Below, piece after piece: positions 27,512 to 36,177 of a stretch of 64,000 nucleotides of DNA (position 1 is the first letter of the stretch; every line of letters begins with the position of its first letter). Under the pieces are notes generated by a model. The model was not told where the DNA came from, searched no databases, and was given only the letters and a program-made list of their open reading frames with translations. Both the position numbers and the translations under genes were made by a program. The DNA is from Sphingobacteruim zhuxiongii (lineage in GTDB: Bacteria > Bacteroidota > Bacteroidia > Sphingobacteriales > Sphingobacteriaceae), in assembly GCF_009557615.1 (NCBI RefSeq), contig NZ_CP045652.1, positions 124,001-188,000 of the forward strand, written 5' to 3'.

Positions 27512-28972
27512 TTAGTTCATCAAGGAGAAGAGATTGGTTAGCGTACCGAATATCTTTCTGGATGCTTCGATCTCTACACGATTTGTGCCCAACCAGGTCT
27601 CATAGCCACCTAATTTATGCTGCTCTGGAGTCGGTAAGTAACCATAGGATCCATTCGCGAAAGTGATAGTGAACGTTTTATTTTTTGGATATTGGGCTTT
27701 CAATGCTAGACCGCTTTCGGCAAATGTCTCAAATGGTATAGCGGCAATTTGAAGGTCTCCAATTCGGAAGGTTTGAAGGACAACAGATATTTCTGATGGC
27801 CATTCATTTTGAAGTTGTGTGATACGATCAGCGTAGGTGCGCTCCAAGGGATGATTGATTGGTTTAGCACCTTCTGGTAAAGCAAAGATTTGTTTTGCTA
27901 AAGCTAGCTGCTTCTCAGTAGGTTTTCTAACTGTGAGTTTTTGTTCCGACTGTTTTGCTTGTAGTTTCAACCAAGGTTGGTATTTCACACCTTGCAAAGA
28001 ACGGTGTACTTTTTCAGCGATATCATTTGCCACAAACTTCATCTTTTGATAAGGCGCGTCTTTAGGTGACTTTCCTTGTACATTGACGTTGTTAATGTCG
28101 CCAGAGGTACCGTTAGTCATGATGCCTACAAATGGCGTTTCTGTATTATCTTTTAACAACAGTTCTTGCATGCGATTCGCGAAAACTGCGAAGTAATCGG
28201 CGGAAATGTCATGTTTCGGAACACCACCAATGTAGTGCAGCGAATAATTTGCAAGAAGTGCTATGGAACGACCATCGAGTGCTTGGATGGATAGAAATGA
28301 AACTTCAGGATCCGTTGGGCCAGCAGGCTTTACAATTTCTGGATTTCCAATTCCGGGATTAAAGCGAACAGGTTCTTTCTCACCAAATGGATTCACGACT
28401 AGTTCTTTCATGTGCCATCTTCTGTTAAATACGTGTTCTGGAATATTAACAGAGCCCCATCCAATTTTTGCAGGCTCTAGTCGGTAGACCGCCATGTCTA
28501 CAGCATCTGCTATTCTAGTCGCGAGCAGGTCTTGATAGCGATCAAGTGGTTCGCCTTGCGACCAACCTCTACGTTTTGGACCTTCTCCTTCAGCGCTTGT
28601 TGCAGAATGGGTGTGAGTTCCAGCAATTAGAATATGATCGGTAGGGATTCCCGTTCTTTCGTTAATCTCTTGCTTGGCAGCATCGCATACTTTGCGCGCT
28701 AATCCAATATTATCACATATGATGAATGCAATTTTACTCTCTCCATCATCTAGGACTAGGCTTCGAGCGTGTAGCTCATCATGAATATTTTTTGCTTCAG
28801 GTGGAATTCCGAAATTTCCAACGATACCACCACCTAGATATGGCGTAATAACGGTTGTTGCAGCACCAGCTTTAAAAGTGCGCTGTTGTCCATAGCTCAT
28901 CGTTGCTGATAGCAAGCAGAGCACGGCAAGTAAGAGTTGACTTACTGTTTGTTTTTCAAGTTTTCTTTCCAT
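27512..28972 (-). CDS. Exported neutral-ceramidase-fold protein (copy 2)
   Basis: This 486-residue paralogue of the next gene carries a signal peptide (about 1-28, ending SYGQQ) and the same ceramidase-fold motifs: AGTHTHSA (His120, His122), ANYSLHYIGG, NGTSGDINNV in place of the Ser-containing GDVSPN, and GSYGYLPTPEQHKLGGYETW. It is the first gene of a three-gene unit with copy 1 (35-nt gap) and the cytochrome lipoprotein. Its own promoter carries a GntR/UTRA-type operator variant. Conservation of the metal ligands with parallel loss of the Ser nucleophile in both copies indicates a distinct reaction rather than decay. Confidence 0.82.
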   Translation of the reverse strand: MERKLEKQTVSQLLLAVLCLLSATMSYGQQRTFKAGAATTVITPYLGGGIVGNFGIPPEAKNIHDELHARSLVLDDGESKIAFIICDNIGLARKVCDAAKQEINERTGIPTDHILIAGTHTHSATSAEGEGPKRRGWSQGEPLDRYQDLLATRIADAVDMAVYRLEPAKIGWGSVNIPEHVFNRRWHMKELVVNPFGEKEPVRFNPGIGNPEIVKPAGPTDPEVSFLSIQALDGRSIALLANYSLHYIGGVPKHDISADYFAVFANRMQELLLKDNTETPFVGIMTNGTSGDINNVNVQGKSPKDAPYQKMKFVANDIAEKVHRSLQGVKYQPWLKLQAKQSEQKLTVRKPTEKQLALAKQIFALPEGAKPINHPLERTYADRITQLQNEWPSEISVVLQTFRIGDLQIAAIPFETFAESGLALKAQYPKNKTFTITFANGSYGYLPTPEQHKLGGYETWLGTNRVEIEASRKIFGTLTNLFSLMN

Positions 28973-29083
28973 AATTATAAGGTTATTGTGTAAGCCTTAC
29001 AGATATGATGTTATGCTTTGTTCAGGTATGAAGTATAATTGGAGTCAAATTTAGGCATGATTGTTTTCAATAGACTCGTATAA

Positions 29084-29114
29084 CAAATATACAACTTGTG
29101 TAGACAAGAACAAG
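29084..29114 (-). promoter_or_regulatory. Promoter with operator variant for the ceramidase-fold/cytochrome unit
   Basis: On the minus strand a -7 box TATATTTG (29091 to 29084) has a TTG 19 bp upstream (29113 to 29111). Between them lies CTTGTGTAGACAAG (29095-29108), a 12-of-14 match to the palindrome CTTGTATATACAAG seen at 23032, 35929 and 57669. Here the operator fills the spacer instead of forming the -33 element, but binding would still block RNA polymerase. Confidence 0.6.
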
Positions 29115-29148
29115 GGTTTCACATCTTTTATCTAATAATTTATTCTAT

Positions 29149-30675
29149 TTATTTATGTTCAGGAGGCACATTGCCATATCCCCATGCTTGTTTGAATGCT
29201 GGAGGAGCAGGTGGGCTTGGTACTTTCCCTGGTGTCATCTGATTTGCTAATTCGATCCCGGTATTTGCGATTTGCCGACCGGCTGAAACCTCTAGGTTTG
29301 AATACGAAGTTAGACGCGTTTCATAACCCCCTCCGTTAGGCCCCATGGCTTCCTCGGTTGGAACATAACCTACGCAACCATTGGCTAGCTCCACGATAAA
29401 GGTAAATGGGAATCGGCTACCCTTTTTTATGTCTAGACCAAATTGAACGAAGTATTCCGCTGGATTGGAAACAAAGGCAACGGGACCGACCTGTATTGCT
29501 TGGACTTCCACCTCAGCTTTGGGTCTTTTTTTGATCATTGCGTCTAATAGAAGCGTTTCCTTTGCAAAAATCCAATCTACGCTTCCCGCCTTTTCGGGGC
29601 CTAGTTTTATTAATTCCCAGGATTTTTTAACTTTTTCTTTTGTTGGTATACGTCGGTTTACCGTCCATACTTTTTGTCTAGAATCTAAAGGAATATCCTT
29701 TCCAGCACCTCGTTTAGCGAGTAACATCGTTTTGTATGCCTCTGCGCCAACGCGTCCGCCCACTAATTCCCACCATTCTTCCGCGGAAGGGTTAGCTGTT
29801 GTCGCTTTGTTATCAACCTGGGTGATATCTCCACAGGCACCTTGCGTGAATACAACAGGTAGTGCAGCATTGCCGGTAACCCCGCGTAGTGTTCTTTCCA
29901 TGGCGCCAATCCAGTTCGCAGATATTCCATCAGGATTGGTGGTCGCGTGGCAAGCGAAGTTGACAACCATGCCCAACAGATTGTCATTCATATCCCAAAC
30001 GCCAATGGTGCCTACATCGGGGTCGATGGGTCCGGCATAATCTAACATATCGGGATTTCCTACACCAGGATGAGTGTACGTTAGCCCGTTTTTCATGCGC
30101 ATTCGTCGATTAAAGGAGACTTTATCCTCGTGGCCTACACCAACTGCGAGTTTCGCATCTTGACGATTTGCATCGGCTTCTACTACCGCAGCAATTATTT
30201 GTTGTTGTAATTTTTGGATAAAGCCGGGGTCTGAAACGATGGACATATTTGTCGCCAAATGTTTAATCGTAGGATCAGCATCATCAAAATCTCCAGGCTC
30301 GGACATCGCGATAGGACCAGAAGAATGCGAGTGTGATGCCCCGATCATGATATCCTTTCCAAGGATACCACAAGCGGCTTCAATTTCAGCACGGCTGATT
30401 TCGACTACCCTACGCGTGACGAACAAGAGATCCAGACCAACAATGGCAACTCTTTTTTTGCCATCGTCGAAAACGACGGCGCGGACTTTACATTGATCAT
30501 GAAACTTTTTATGATAGCTTTTTCCATAGTTTCCAGGTTGTTCCATTCCTATATCTGGGGTAATGTCTTTTTCAGAGAATCCCGCTTTAAAGGTTGGATC
30601 TGCTCCTTCGAACGCGCTTGCGAACATGGGAGATAGCAGCAAGATTGTAAGTAATGAAGTGATTATATTTTTCAT
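29149..30675 (-). CDS. Exported neutral-ceramidase-fold protein (copy 3, divergent)
   Basis: This 508-residue secreted protein (signal about 1-21, ending FASAF) is the most divergent of the three ceramidase-fold proteins. It keeps the metal-site motifs (GASHSHSS and VNFACHATT) and the C-terminal ANGCVGYVPTEEAMG followed by GGYETRL. At the nucleophile position it reads GDITQV, with Thr in place of Ser, so a Thr-based or water-based mechanism is possible. It is the last gene of the susCD unit (35596 to 29149), 23 nt after SusD. Cotranscription with an importer suggests it processes the ligand taken up by that SusCD pair. Confidence 0.82.
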   Translation of the reverse strand: MKNIITSLLTILLLSPMFASAFEGADPTFKAGFSEKDITPDIGMEQPGNYGKSYHKKFHDQCKVRAVVFDDGKKRVAIVGLDLLFVTRRVVEISRAEIEAACGILGKDIMIGASHSHSSGPIAMSEPGDFDDADPTIKHLATNMSIVSDPGFIQKLQQQIIAAVVEADANRQDAKLAVGVGHEDKVSFNRRMRMKNGLTYTHPGVGNPDMLDYAGPIDPDVGTIGVWDMNDNLLGMVVNFACHATTNPDGISANWIGAMERTLRGVTGNAALPVVFTQGACGDITQVDNKATTANPSAEEWWELVGGRVGAEAYKTMLLAKRGAGKDIPLDSRQKVWTVNRRIPTKEKVKKSWELIKLGPEKAGSVDWIFAKETLLLDAMIKKRPKAEVEVQAIQVGPVAFVSNPAEYFVQFGLDIKKGSRFPFTFIVELANGCVGYVPTEEAMGPNGGGYETRLTSYSNLEVSAGRQIANTGIELANQMTPGKVPSPPAPPAFKQAWGYGNVPPEHK

Positions 30676-30698
30676 CTTAATTTCATTTAGTTAAACGG

Positions 30699-32333
30699 CT
30701 ATTGCCATCCTGGATTTTGTTTCAAGTTTGGATTCAATGTGAGCTCTTGTGTAGGAATTGGATATTGATACAATCTGTTATTCCATTTTCTTGCAGTGAA
30801 TCCGGGGTAAATTTCTCTAAGCTTTCCATCGGCTGGATTTCTTGCCCCTAGAATCGTTTTTGGGTTTTCAAGTAGCTTACCAGCTTTCCATCGTACGATA
30901 TCATTCCATCGATCACCCTCTGCAGAGGTTTCGATTCTACGTTCTCGACGTATTTCATTTAAAAGAGGAGAAATTGCTTCTTCCCATTGTGGCCAATTTG
31001 GATCTGTAAAGCCAACATTCACCGTTAAGTGAGGCATCTTTACGCGATCGCGTAAAAGATTGATAGTGCCATCGAGGATAGCTTGTGTACACTCTCCAAG
31101 TTCCGCTTTCGCTTCCGCATAATCGAGCAGTACTTTTCCGTATCGGAAGATAAAATCATCGATGATAGACGTACTAGGGAGACGGTCTTTTTCGTAGGGA
31201 CTGTATCCCTTGATAATAAAATAACTTGTCGGACAATTCGCATTTAAGAATTCAGGCATAATCTTATTATTGACCGTGCCGTTATCATAGATTCTGTAGG
31301 GGCGGGCTTCATGGTAAATAGATTGACGCATCCTAGGGTCACGATTTACAAATTCTGCGGCAAAAGTGGCATCTCCTTGATAAAGGGGGCTGATTCCGAT
31401 TGGCAGACCATCAGCACATAAGTAGGAATCTACGAAGTCCTTACTATAGCCGGTTTGTGGCTCACCTAATTGACGTACATTATTATGCATGCGCTTGTCG
31501 GTAACGAAGCGTTGCACCATGATGCCTTCTGTATTACCTTTCAGTTCATATTGAACAAATAAATCGAAGAAATCATTCTCTGCTTTCCCTGTTTTGTAGA
31601 CTGAGAATAGTTTCGAGTTAATAATCTGTTCTGCGGCACTTGTTGCTAGCTTTAGAAGTGCTTCATGCCCTGTTCCAACTTTATGATATTTGCGGAAGGT
31701 ACCCTCGTATAGGGCAACTTCTGTTTTCAGCGCTAATGCGGCATATTTAGTAACTCGGTCTGTTGCAGAATTCTCTGGAAGATTCGCAATTGCAAAGTCT
31801 AAATCTGCGATTATGTTATTGGTTACCGTTTCGCGGGTATCTCTTGGAGCGGTTAATTCTGCCGACTCGGGTGTTAAAGCGCTATTAATCCAAGGAACTT
31901 CACCAAACATCTTCAGTTTTTCAAAGTAATGGAAGGATTTGAAAAAACGTATTTCTGCTTCGGCGGTCTTTAGAGCAGCATCTGTTATCGTCATTGCCGC
32001 GATGCGGTCTAACGCATAGTTACATCGACGAATTTGAAGCCAGTCTGCTTTTCCCCATCCTCCGTCTGTTGCTGGAACGTTATATTCATTCCAGGTATAT
32101 ATATTTCTGCTACTAGGGACTTGATTGTCACTCGCGTTGTCAATATTAAACCATGCTAATCGAGCGTCATAAAGTGTCGCATAGAATTGATTAGCATACA
32201 TTTCAACGTCTGATGCGCTTTTCCAAAAAGTGGCATCGCTAATTTCATCAAGGGGGTATTTTTCTAAGAAATCATCGTTACAGGACGTGGCTAAGAGTAT
32301 AGCCAACAAACCTATTTTATATATCTTGTTCAT
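30699..32333 (-). CDS. SusD/RagB-family nutrient-binding lipoprotein of the GntR/UTRA regulon
   Basis: This 544-residue lipoprotein starts at the ATG at 32333, which gives MNKIYKIGLLAILLATSC with a lipobox at Cys18. A longer in-frame start at 32459 would overlap the upstream susC and hide the signal. SusD features include EKYPLDEISDATFW, RFFKSFHYFEKLKMFGEVPW, the C-terminal RRERRIETSAEGDRWNDIVRW, and YPIPTQELTLNPNLKQNPGW. It should sit on the SusC encoded 26 nt upstream as a surface lid. The ceramidase-fold protein gene follows. The ligand is unknown; it is likely the conjugate processed by the neighbouring exported enzymes. Confidence 0.94.
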   Translation of the reverse strand: MNKIYKIGLLAILLATSCNDDFLEKYPLDEISDATFWKSASDVEMYANQFYATLYDARLAWFNIDNASDNQVPSSRNIYTWNEYNVPATDGGWGKADWLQIRRCNYALDRIAAMTITDAALKTAEAEIRFFKSFHYFEKLKMFGEVPWINSALTPESAELTAPRDTRETVTNNIIADLDFAIANLPENSATDRVTKYAALALKTEVALYEGTFRKYHKVGTGHEALLKLATSAAEQIINSKLFSVYKTGKAENDFFDLFVQYELKGNTEGIMVQRFVTDKRMHNNVRQLGEPQTGYSKDFVDSYLCADGLPIGISPLYQGDATFAAEFVNRDPRMRQSIYHEARPYRIYDNGTVNNKIMPEFLNANCPTSYFIIKGYSPYEKDRLPSTSIIDDFIFRYGKVLLDYAEAKAELGECTQAILDGTINLLRDRVKMPHLTVNVGFTDPNWPQWEEAISPLLNEIRRERRIETSAEGDRWNDIVRWKAGKLLENPKTILGARNPADGKLREIYPGFTARKWNNRLYQYPIPTQELTLNPNLKQNPGWQ

Positions 32334-32359
32334 TATGTTTGTTTTTAAATGAATCCTGA

Positions 32360-35300
32360 TTAAAAGCTGAAATTTGCACCGAATGAGAACGAACGAAACA
32401 TCGGATACGCACTCGGCCCTGGTAGTTCTGGATCTGAAATTTTGATCATCTTCGTCCATGTAAACAAGTTGCTTCCTGTAAAGAATACCCGAATTCGATC
32501 AGAGCTTATTTTCTGTGTTAACTCTTGAGGAAGGGTATATCCTAAGGTTACTTGTTTTAGGCGGAGATAAGCTGCATTCTGAAGATATCTTGTTTGGACG
32601 GTGGTAATGTCAGCGGCTCCTGCAATAATTGGTCTTGGGTAAAAAGCATTTGGATTTTCTGGAGACCAATAGTCCATGGCTGTTTTAGGAATACCCACCC
32701 ATTCGTTGGAATATTGTGTTAAGTAGTACAGATTCGAAATTACTAAATCACGCTTTCCAACACCTTGAAAAAAGATATCCATATCGAAACCTTTCCAAGC
32801 GAAGTTTGTGCGGAGTCCAAAGCTATAGCGAGGAGTATTATTTCCAATGATGCTCATATCGCCAGGATCACCTAAGGTTTGAGTCCCTCTCGTAATCTTT
32901 CCGTCTCCATTGATGTCAACCATCCACAAATCGCCAGCTTGTCTTTTACGGCCATTAATATTGGATTGATCCAGTGCTAGGGCTTCTTGATCTGTTTGGA
33001 ACAAGCCTCCCGTAGTTAGACCCCAAATATTACCCATTTTTGCTCCAACATAATAGTCTGAAATCAATCCAACAGGGTTGTTGAATCTGGTGATCTCTGC
33101 ATAGTAATCTGATAGAATCCCCGTGATACCATAGCTGAATTCCCCAACTTTATCATTCCAGTTTATGCTTAGGTCAAATCCGGTCGTTCTAAGATCAGCT
33201 GCGTTTGCTTGTGGTTCTGTTTCAGCTATAACAGCCGGTAATGTTTGCGACTTAGTAAGCATGTCTTTTGTATCCCTAGTATAGAAATCAAATGATCCGT
33301 TAAGTCGATTATTTAGTAATCCAAAGTCTACACCGAAGTTCTTCTGAGTTACGGTTTCCCAAGTTAACGTTGAGCTAACGAGGCCTGGAGCATAGACTGA
33401 CATCGGTCTGTCGCCATTCAGTAGATAGTTAACTTCCGCTGCCGACATTGTCGCGATATAAGGGTAATAACCTGTCACATTTTGATTTCCTAGGTTACCG
33501 TATGAAGCTCTAAATTTCAGTTGATTTATGCTTGATTTCAACGGTTCGAAGAATGCCTCATTGTCTATTCTCCAACCAACGGATACCGATGGGAAGAACG
33601 CAAATCGATCACGTTGCGCAAATTTCGACGTCCCGTCATATCGACCATTGAATTCAATTAAATATCGATCTGCATAGCTGTAATTAATACGAGAGAATGC
33701 TCCGCGGATAGCATATTCATCTATACCGTCATACGCAAAGCGGTCTCCAGAGGCAAGATTCATATAAGGGACATTGTTTATGATTAAGTTGCGGCGCTCA
33801 GCGGTTACAGAGTTGTATTGCGCATGCTCTTGGTTGAAACCAACCATGACCTTAAAATTATGTTTTTCAGCGAATGTCTTCGTATAATCCGCATAGGCAT
33901 TGAATACGTAATATCGATCATCATAATTTGAGCGAGAAACGCGACTTGGATTACTTCCTCCATAATAGCCCATTACATCACCTTTTACATTGTAGAAGGG
34001 TTGTTTTGCTAAATAAGACATTTGTTTGGTAGTCTTATTGTTAAAGGAATAATCAACGTTAATTGTTATTTCCTTGATAGGGGTAATCTTGACTAATCCC
34101 GTCATCCACATATCATTGACGTGGCGTGTTTGATATCCACCTTCGCTTAGCATTTGCGCCGGGTTAAAGATGGAACCCTCATGCGCCCAATTTCCATTCG
34201 GATCTTTTACCGGTTGGGTTGAGTATACGTTGGTTTGATATATTGTTCCATCCTCAGGGAATGAGCTTCTAAATTGCGAATCGTTAGGCGGGAAATGCTT
34301 GTTTCCATTGTTGATACTAACCTTTGTGCCGACTGTAATCCACTCTTTAATATGGTAGTTTAAGTTGGTCATGAAGTTGTATCGCTTATAGTATTCATCA
34401 AAAAGGTCTTTGTTGGTTAGGCCATTTTGTTTGATAAATGAAAAAGATGAATAATAGTCGAATTTTTCTGAGCCCCCTGTGATACTCGCGGTATGCTGTT
34501 GCATAGGATAGCTTTTGCTCATCAAAACATCCTCCCAATTCGTATTGGCGACACCGCGCCACTCATCTAATGAGCTTGGATGAATTATTGAGTTTGGTTT
34601 AGATGGATCATTATAATGAGCCATCATGGCTTCCATGGTAATGTCATCGAAGTAATTTCGTCCGTTTACACGCATAGAAGCCTCATTCATGTAGGCGATT
34701 CTATCCTTTGTGTCAATAAAGTCGATTTTACTGGTTGGGGTATTGGTTGAAAATAAAGTTGATAAACTAATAACAGGTTTATCGTTCTTACCTGATTTCG
34801 TTGTGATCAAGATAACGCCATATGCCGCACGAGCTCCATAGATGGCCGCTGAGGCCGCATCTTTTAATATGGTAACACTTTCTACGTCAGACGGACTAAT
34901 GAGGTTAGGATCCATTGGAATACCATTGACGAGGACTAATGGTCCGCCGCCATTGATTGAAGTATTTCCGCGGACGTTGAATGTTGCTGCTTTACCAGGG
35001 GCACCAGAACTTTGAGTCACGTTTAAATTGGGAGCCGTGCCTTGTAAACCTTGGCCTAAGGTTGTGATTGGGCGACTTTCCAATACTTCCGATGTTACGG
35101 TTGATACTGCACCAGTAAGGTTTTCTTTTTTCTGAGTACCATAACCAATGACAACGACGTCACCGATAGAAGTCACATCGGATTGTAGCGTTACATCCGT
35201 TATTCCTGTGCTGGAAATCGGTAATTCTTGGGTGACATAACCAACTGTACTAAATACAAGCGTTTGGTCTGTACCGGAGGATTGAAGGCCATATCCACCT

Positions 35301-35596
35301 TGAGCATCTGTTGATGTGGCGGCGGATGATCCTTTAATCTTTACGCTGACACCTTCAAGCGGTACACCTTCCGCATTTCGGACGGTTCCAGTCAATGTTT
35401 TTTGTTGAAAAATGTTGTTGATTACAACATTTGTTTTCTTGAGCGATTTGCCCTTCATGGAGGACAAGTACGTATCACGATCCGTGTCGGAATAAGCCGA
35501 TAAGGATCCCGTGCACATTACCAAGCCAGCGCTGATAAAGAAAACACGGAGGATTCGCGATAGATGCTCTTGGCTGCTAATCTGTTCCATATGCAT
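32360..35596 (-). CDS. SusC-family TonB-dependent transporter of the GntR/UTRA regulon (copy A)
   Basis: The preferred start is the ATG at 35596 (MHMEQISSQEHLSRILR). It matches the start of the paralogue at 57342, and the longer frame from 35725 runs through the conserved leader. The 1078-residue product has a signal segment (about 15-36), a carboxypeptidase-regulatory-like domain (TLTGTVRNAEGVPLEGVSVKI), the TonB-box/plug start DVVVIGYGTQKKENLTGA, LKDAASAAIYGARAAYGV, and a barrel ending FGANFSF. The N-terminal 40 residues and the leader are strikingly similar to the other SusC of the regulon, while the barrel differs. It therefore likely imports a related but distinct ligand. SusD and a ceramidase-fold protein follow in the same unit. 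Confidence 0.93.
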   Translation of the reverse strand: MHMEQISSQEHLSRILRVFFISAGLVMCTGSLSAYSDTDRDTYLSSMKGKSLKKTNVVINNIFQQKTLTGTVRNAEGVPLEGVSVKIKGSSAATSTDAQGGYGLQSSGTDQTLVFSTVGYVTQELPISSTGITDVTLQSDVTSIGDVVVIGYGTQKKENLTGAVSTVTSEVLESRPITTLGQGLQGTAPNLNVTQSSGAPGKAATFNVRGNTSINGGGPLVLVNGIPMDPNLISPSDVESVTILKDAASAAIYGARAAYGVILITTKSGKNDKPVISLSTLFSTNTPTSKIDFIDTKDRIAYMNEASMRVNGRNYFDDITMEAMMAHYNDPSKPNSIIHPSSLDEWRGVANTNWEDVLMSKSYPMQQHTASITGGSEKFDYYSSFSFIKQNGLTNKDLFDEYYKRYNFMTNLNYHIKEWITVGTKVSINNGNKHFPPNDSQFRSSFPEDGTIYQTNVYSTQPVKDPNGNWAHEGSIFNPAQMLSEGGYQTRHVNDMWMTGLVKITPIKEITINVDYSFNNKTTKQMSYLAKQPFYNVKGDVMGYYGGSNPSRVSRSNYDDRYYVFNAYADYTKTFAEKHNFKVMVGFNQEHAQYNSVTAERRNLIINNVPYMNLASGDRFAYDGIDEYAIRGAFSRINYSYADRYLIEFNGRYDGTSKFAQRDRFAFFPSVSVGWRIDNEAFFEPLKSSINQLKFRASYGNLGNQNVTGYYPYIATMSAAEVNYLLNGDRPMSVYAPGLVSSTLTWETVTQKNFGVDFGLLNNRLNGSFDFYTRDTKDMLTKSQTLPAVIAETEPQANAADLRTTGFDLSINWNDKVGEFSYGITGILSDYYAEITRFNNPVGLISDYYVGAKMGNIWGLTTGGLFQTDQEALALDQSNINGRKRQAGDLWMVDINGDGKITRGTQTLGDPGDMSIIGNNTPRYSFGLRTNFAWKGFDMDIFFQGVGKRDLVISNLYYLTQYSNEWVGIPKTAMDYWSPENPNAFYPRPIIAGAADITTVQTRYLQNAAYLRLKQVTLGYTLPQELTQKISSDRIRVFFTGSNLFTWTKMIKISDPELPGPSAYPMFRSFSFGANFSF

Positions 35597-35905
35597 TGTT
35601 TGAATTAAACTTGACTCAAACTCAGAAACACCGATTTGATGAATCCGAGTTATAGCGAAATTTGTACATAAGAGTTCCATGTCCCTCTTTTTCGCTATCA
35701 AAAAAGGGCTTTTTATTTTGGACAATCTTGTAAGTCTTCGTTCGGTGAATCCAAATGTATCTAATGCACGGTTTAGGGTTCTCTTACGCTAACCATTTGG
35801 ACGCATCATATTAGTTTCAGCAAGTATGGAGAAGGGTTTTCAGTTGTGAAAGTTGTGGTCTTCTCATAATTTTTTTGGATATATAAATATCCATTTTTCA
35901 TAATC
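35597..35905 (-). promoter_or_regulatory. Conserved structured 5' leader of susC copy A
   Basis: This leader between the promoter and the susC start is a close relative of the one at 57343-57645. Both hold four inverted repeats in the same order. In this copy they are GGATAT/ATATCC (35877-35892), GAGAAG/CTTCTC (35829-35865), TCCAAATG/CATTTGGA (35750-35801) and ATAGCGAAA/TTTCGCTAT (35652-35698). The loops of the last three are 25, 36 and 29 nt in both copies. The first stem has changed bases compensatorily between copies. This suggests a regulatory RNA leader rather than accidental similarity. No known riboswitch class was recognised. Confidence 0.65.
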
Positions 35906-35912
35906 AGTTAAG

Positions 35913-35942
35913 TAAATATAATAAAATACTTGTATATACAAG
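35913..35942 (-). promoter_or_regulatory. Promoter with operator for susC copy A
   Basis: On the minus strand the palindrome CTTGTATATACAAG (35929-35942) is followed after 18 bp (counted from its CTTG) by TATATTTA (35920 to 35913), a one-base variant of the -7 box. The outer arm CTTG supplies the -33 TTG. The geometry is identical to the promoter at 57653-57682. Confidence 0.72.
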
Positions 35943-36031
35943 AAAAATATTCATAAAATAGATTTTAATATAATTACACGATTGGTAATCAATGTTTTAA
36001 ATGTAATCTAATTACAATAGTATCAATATTT

Positions 36032-36045
36032 CATGTATATACAAG
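36032..36045 (-). promoter_or_regulatory. Upstream auxiliary operator for susC copy A
   Basis: CATGTATATACAAG differs from the palindrome CTTGTATATACAAG at one base and lies 103 bp upstream of the promoter copy. A similar upstream copy occurs at 57781-57794 in the paralogous region, 112 bp from its promoter site. Paired sites at this distance could support looping or cooperative repression. Confidence 0.6.
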
Positions 36046-36132
36046 GTTGATTAATTATGAATGTTTAGAGATTTAATATACAGGAAATCATGAGGGTTTA
36101 TTTTATAAATCTTCGTCATTCATAAAATAAAA

Positions 36133-36155
36133 AAGCAGCGGGGTTTCCGCTGCTT
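36133..36155 (-). terminator. Rho-independent terminator of the sialic-acid operon
   Basis: Perfect 9-bp stem AAGCAGCGG / CCGCTGCTT with a 5-nt loop, followed on the minus strand by TTTTTATTTTATG. It lies 23 nt beyond the sialidase stop codon and separates the nan operon from the downstream susC copy A promoter region. The rest of 35943-36132 has no reading frame, only the operator at 36032. Confidence 0.9.
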
Positions 36156-36177
36156 CAACACTAAATTACTATTACTA

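Noticed and set aside
29465..30040. A 191-codon plus-strand frame inside the third ceramidase-fold gene.
   Set aside because: It is antisense to a well-supported gene and shows no recognisable domain or ribosome-binding site.
26031..30675. Naming the three genes as true ceramidases.
   Set aside because: The serine nucleophile motif is missing in all three, so only fold membership is claimed.
32334..32459. The longer start of the regulon SusD gene.
   Set aside because: It overlaps the SusC coding end by 100 nt and would place 42 non-signal residues before a clear lipoprotein signal.
35597..35725. The longer start of SusC copy A.
   Set aside because: It runs through the conserved leader stems, and the paralogue clearly starts at the MHME position.
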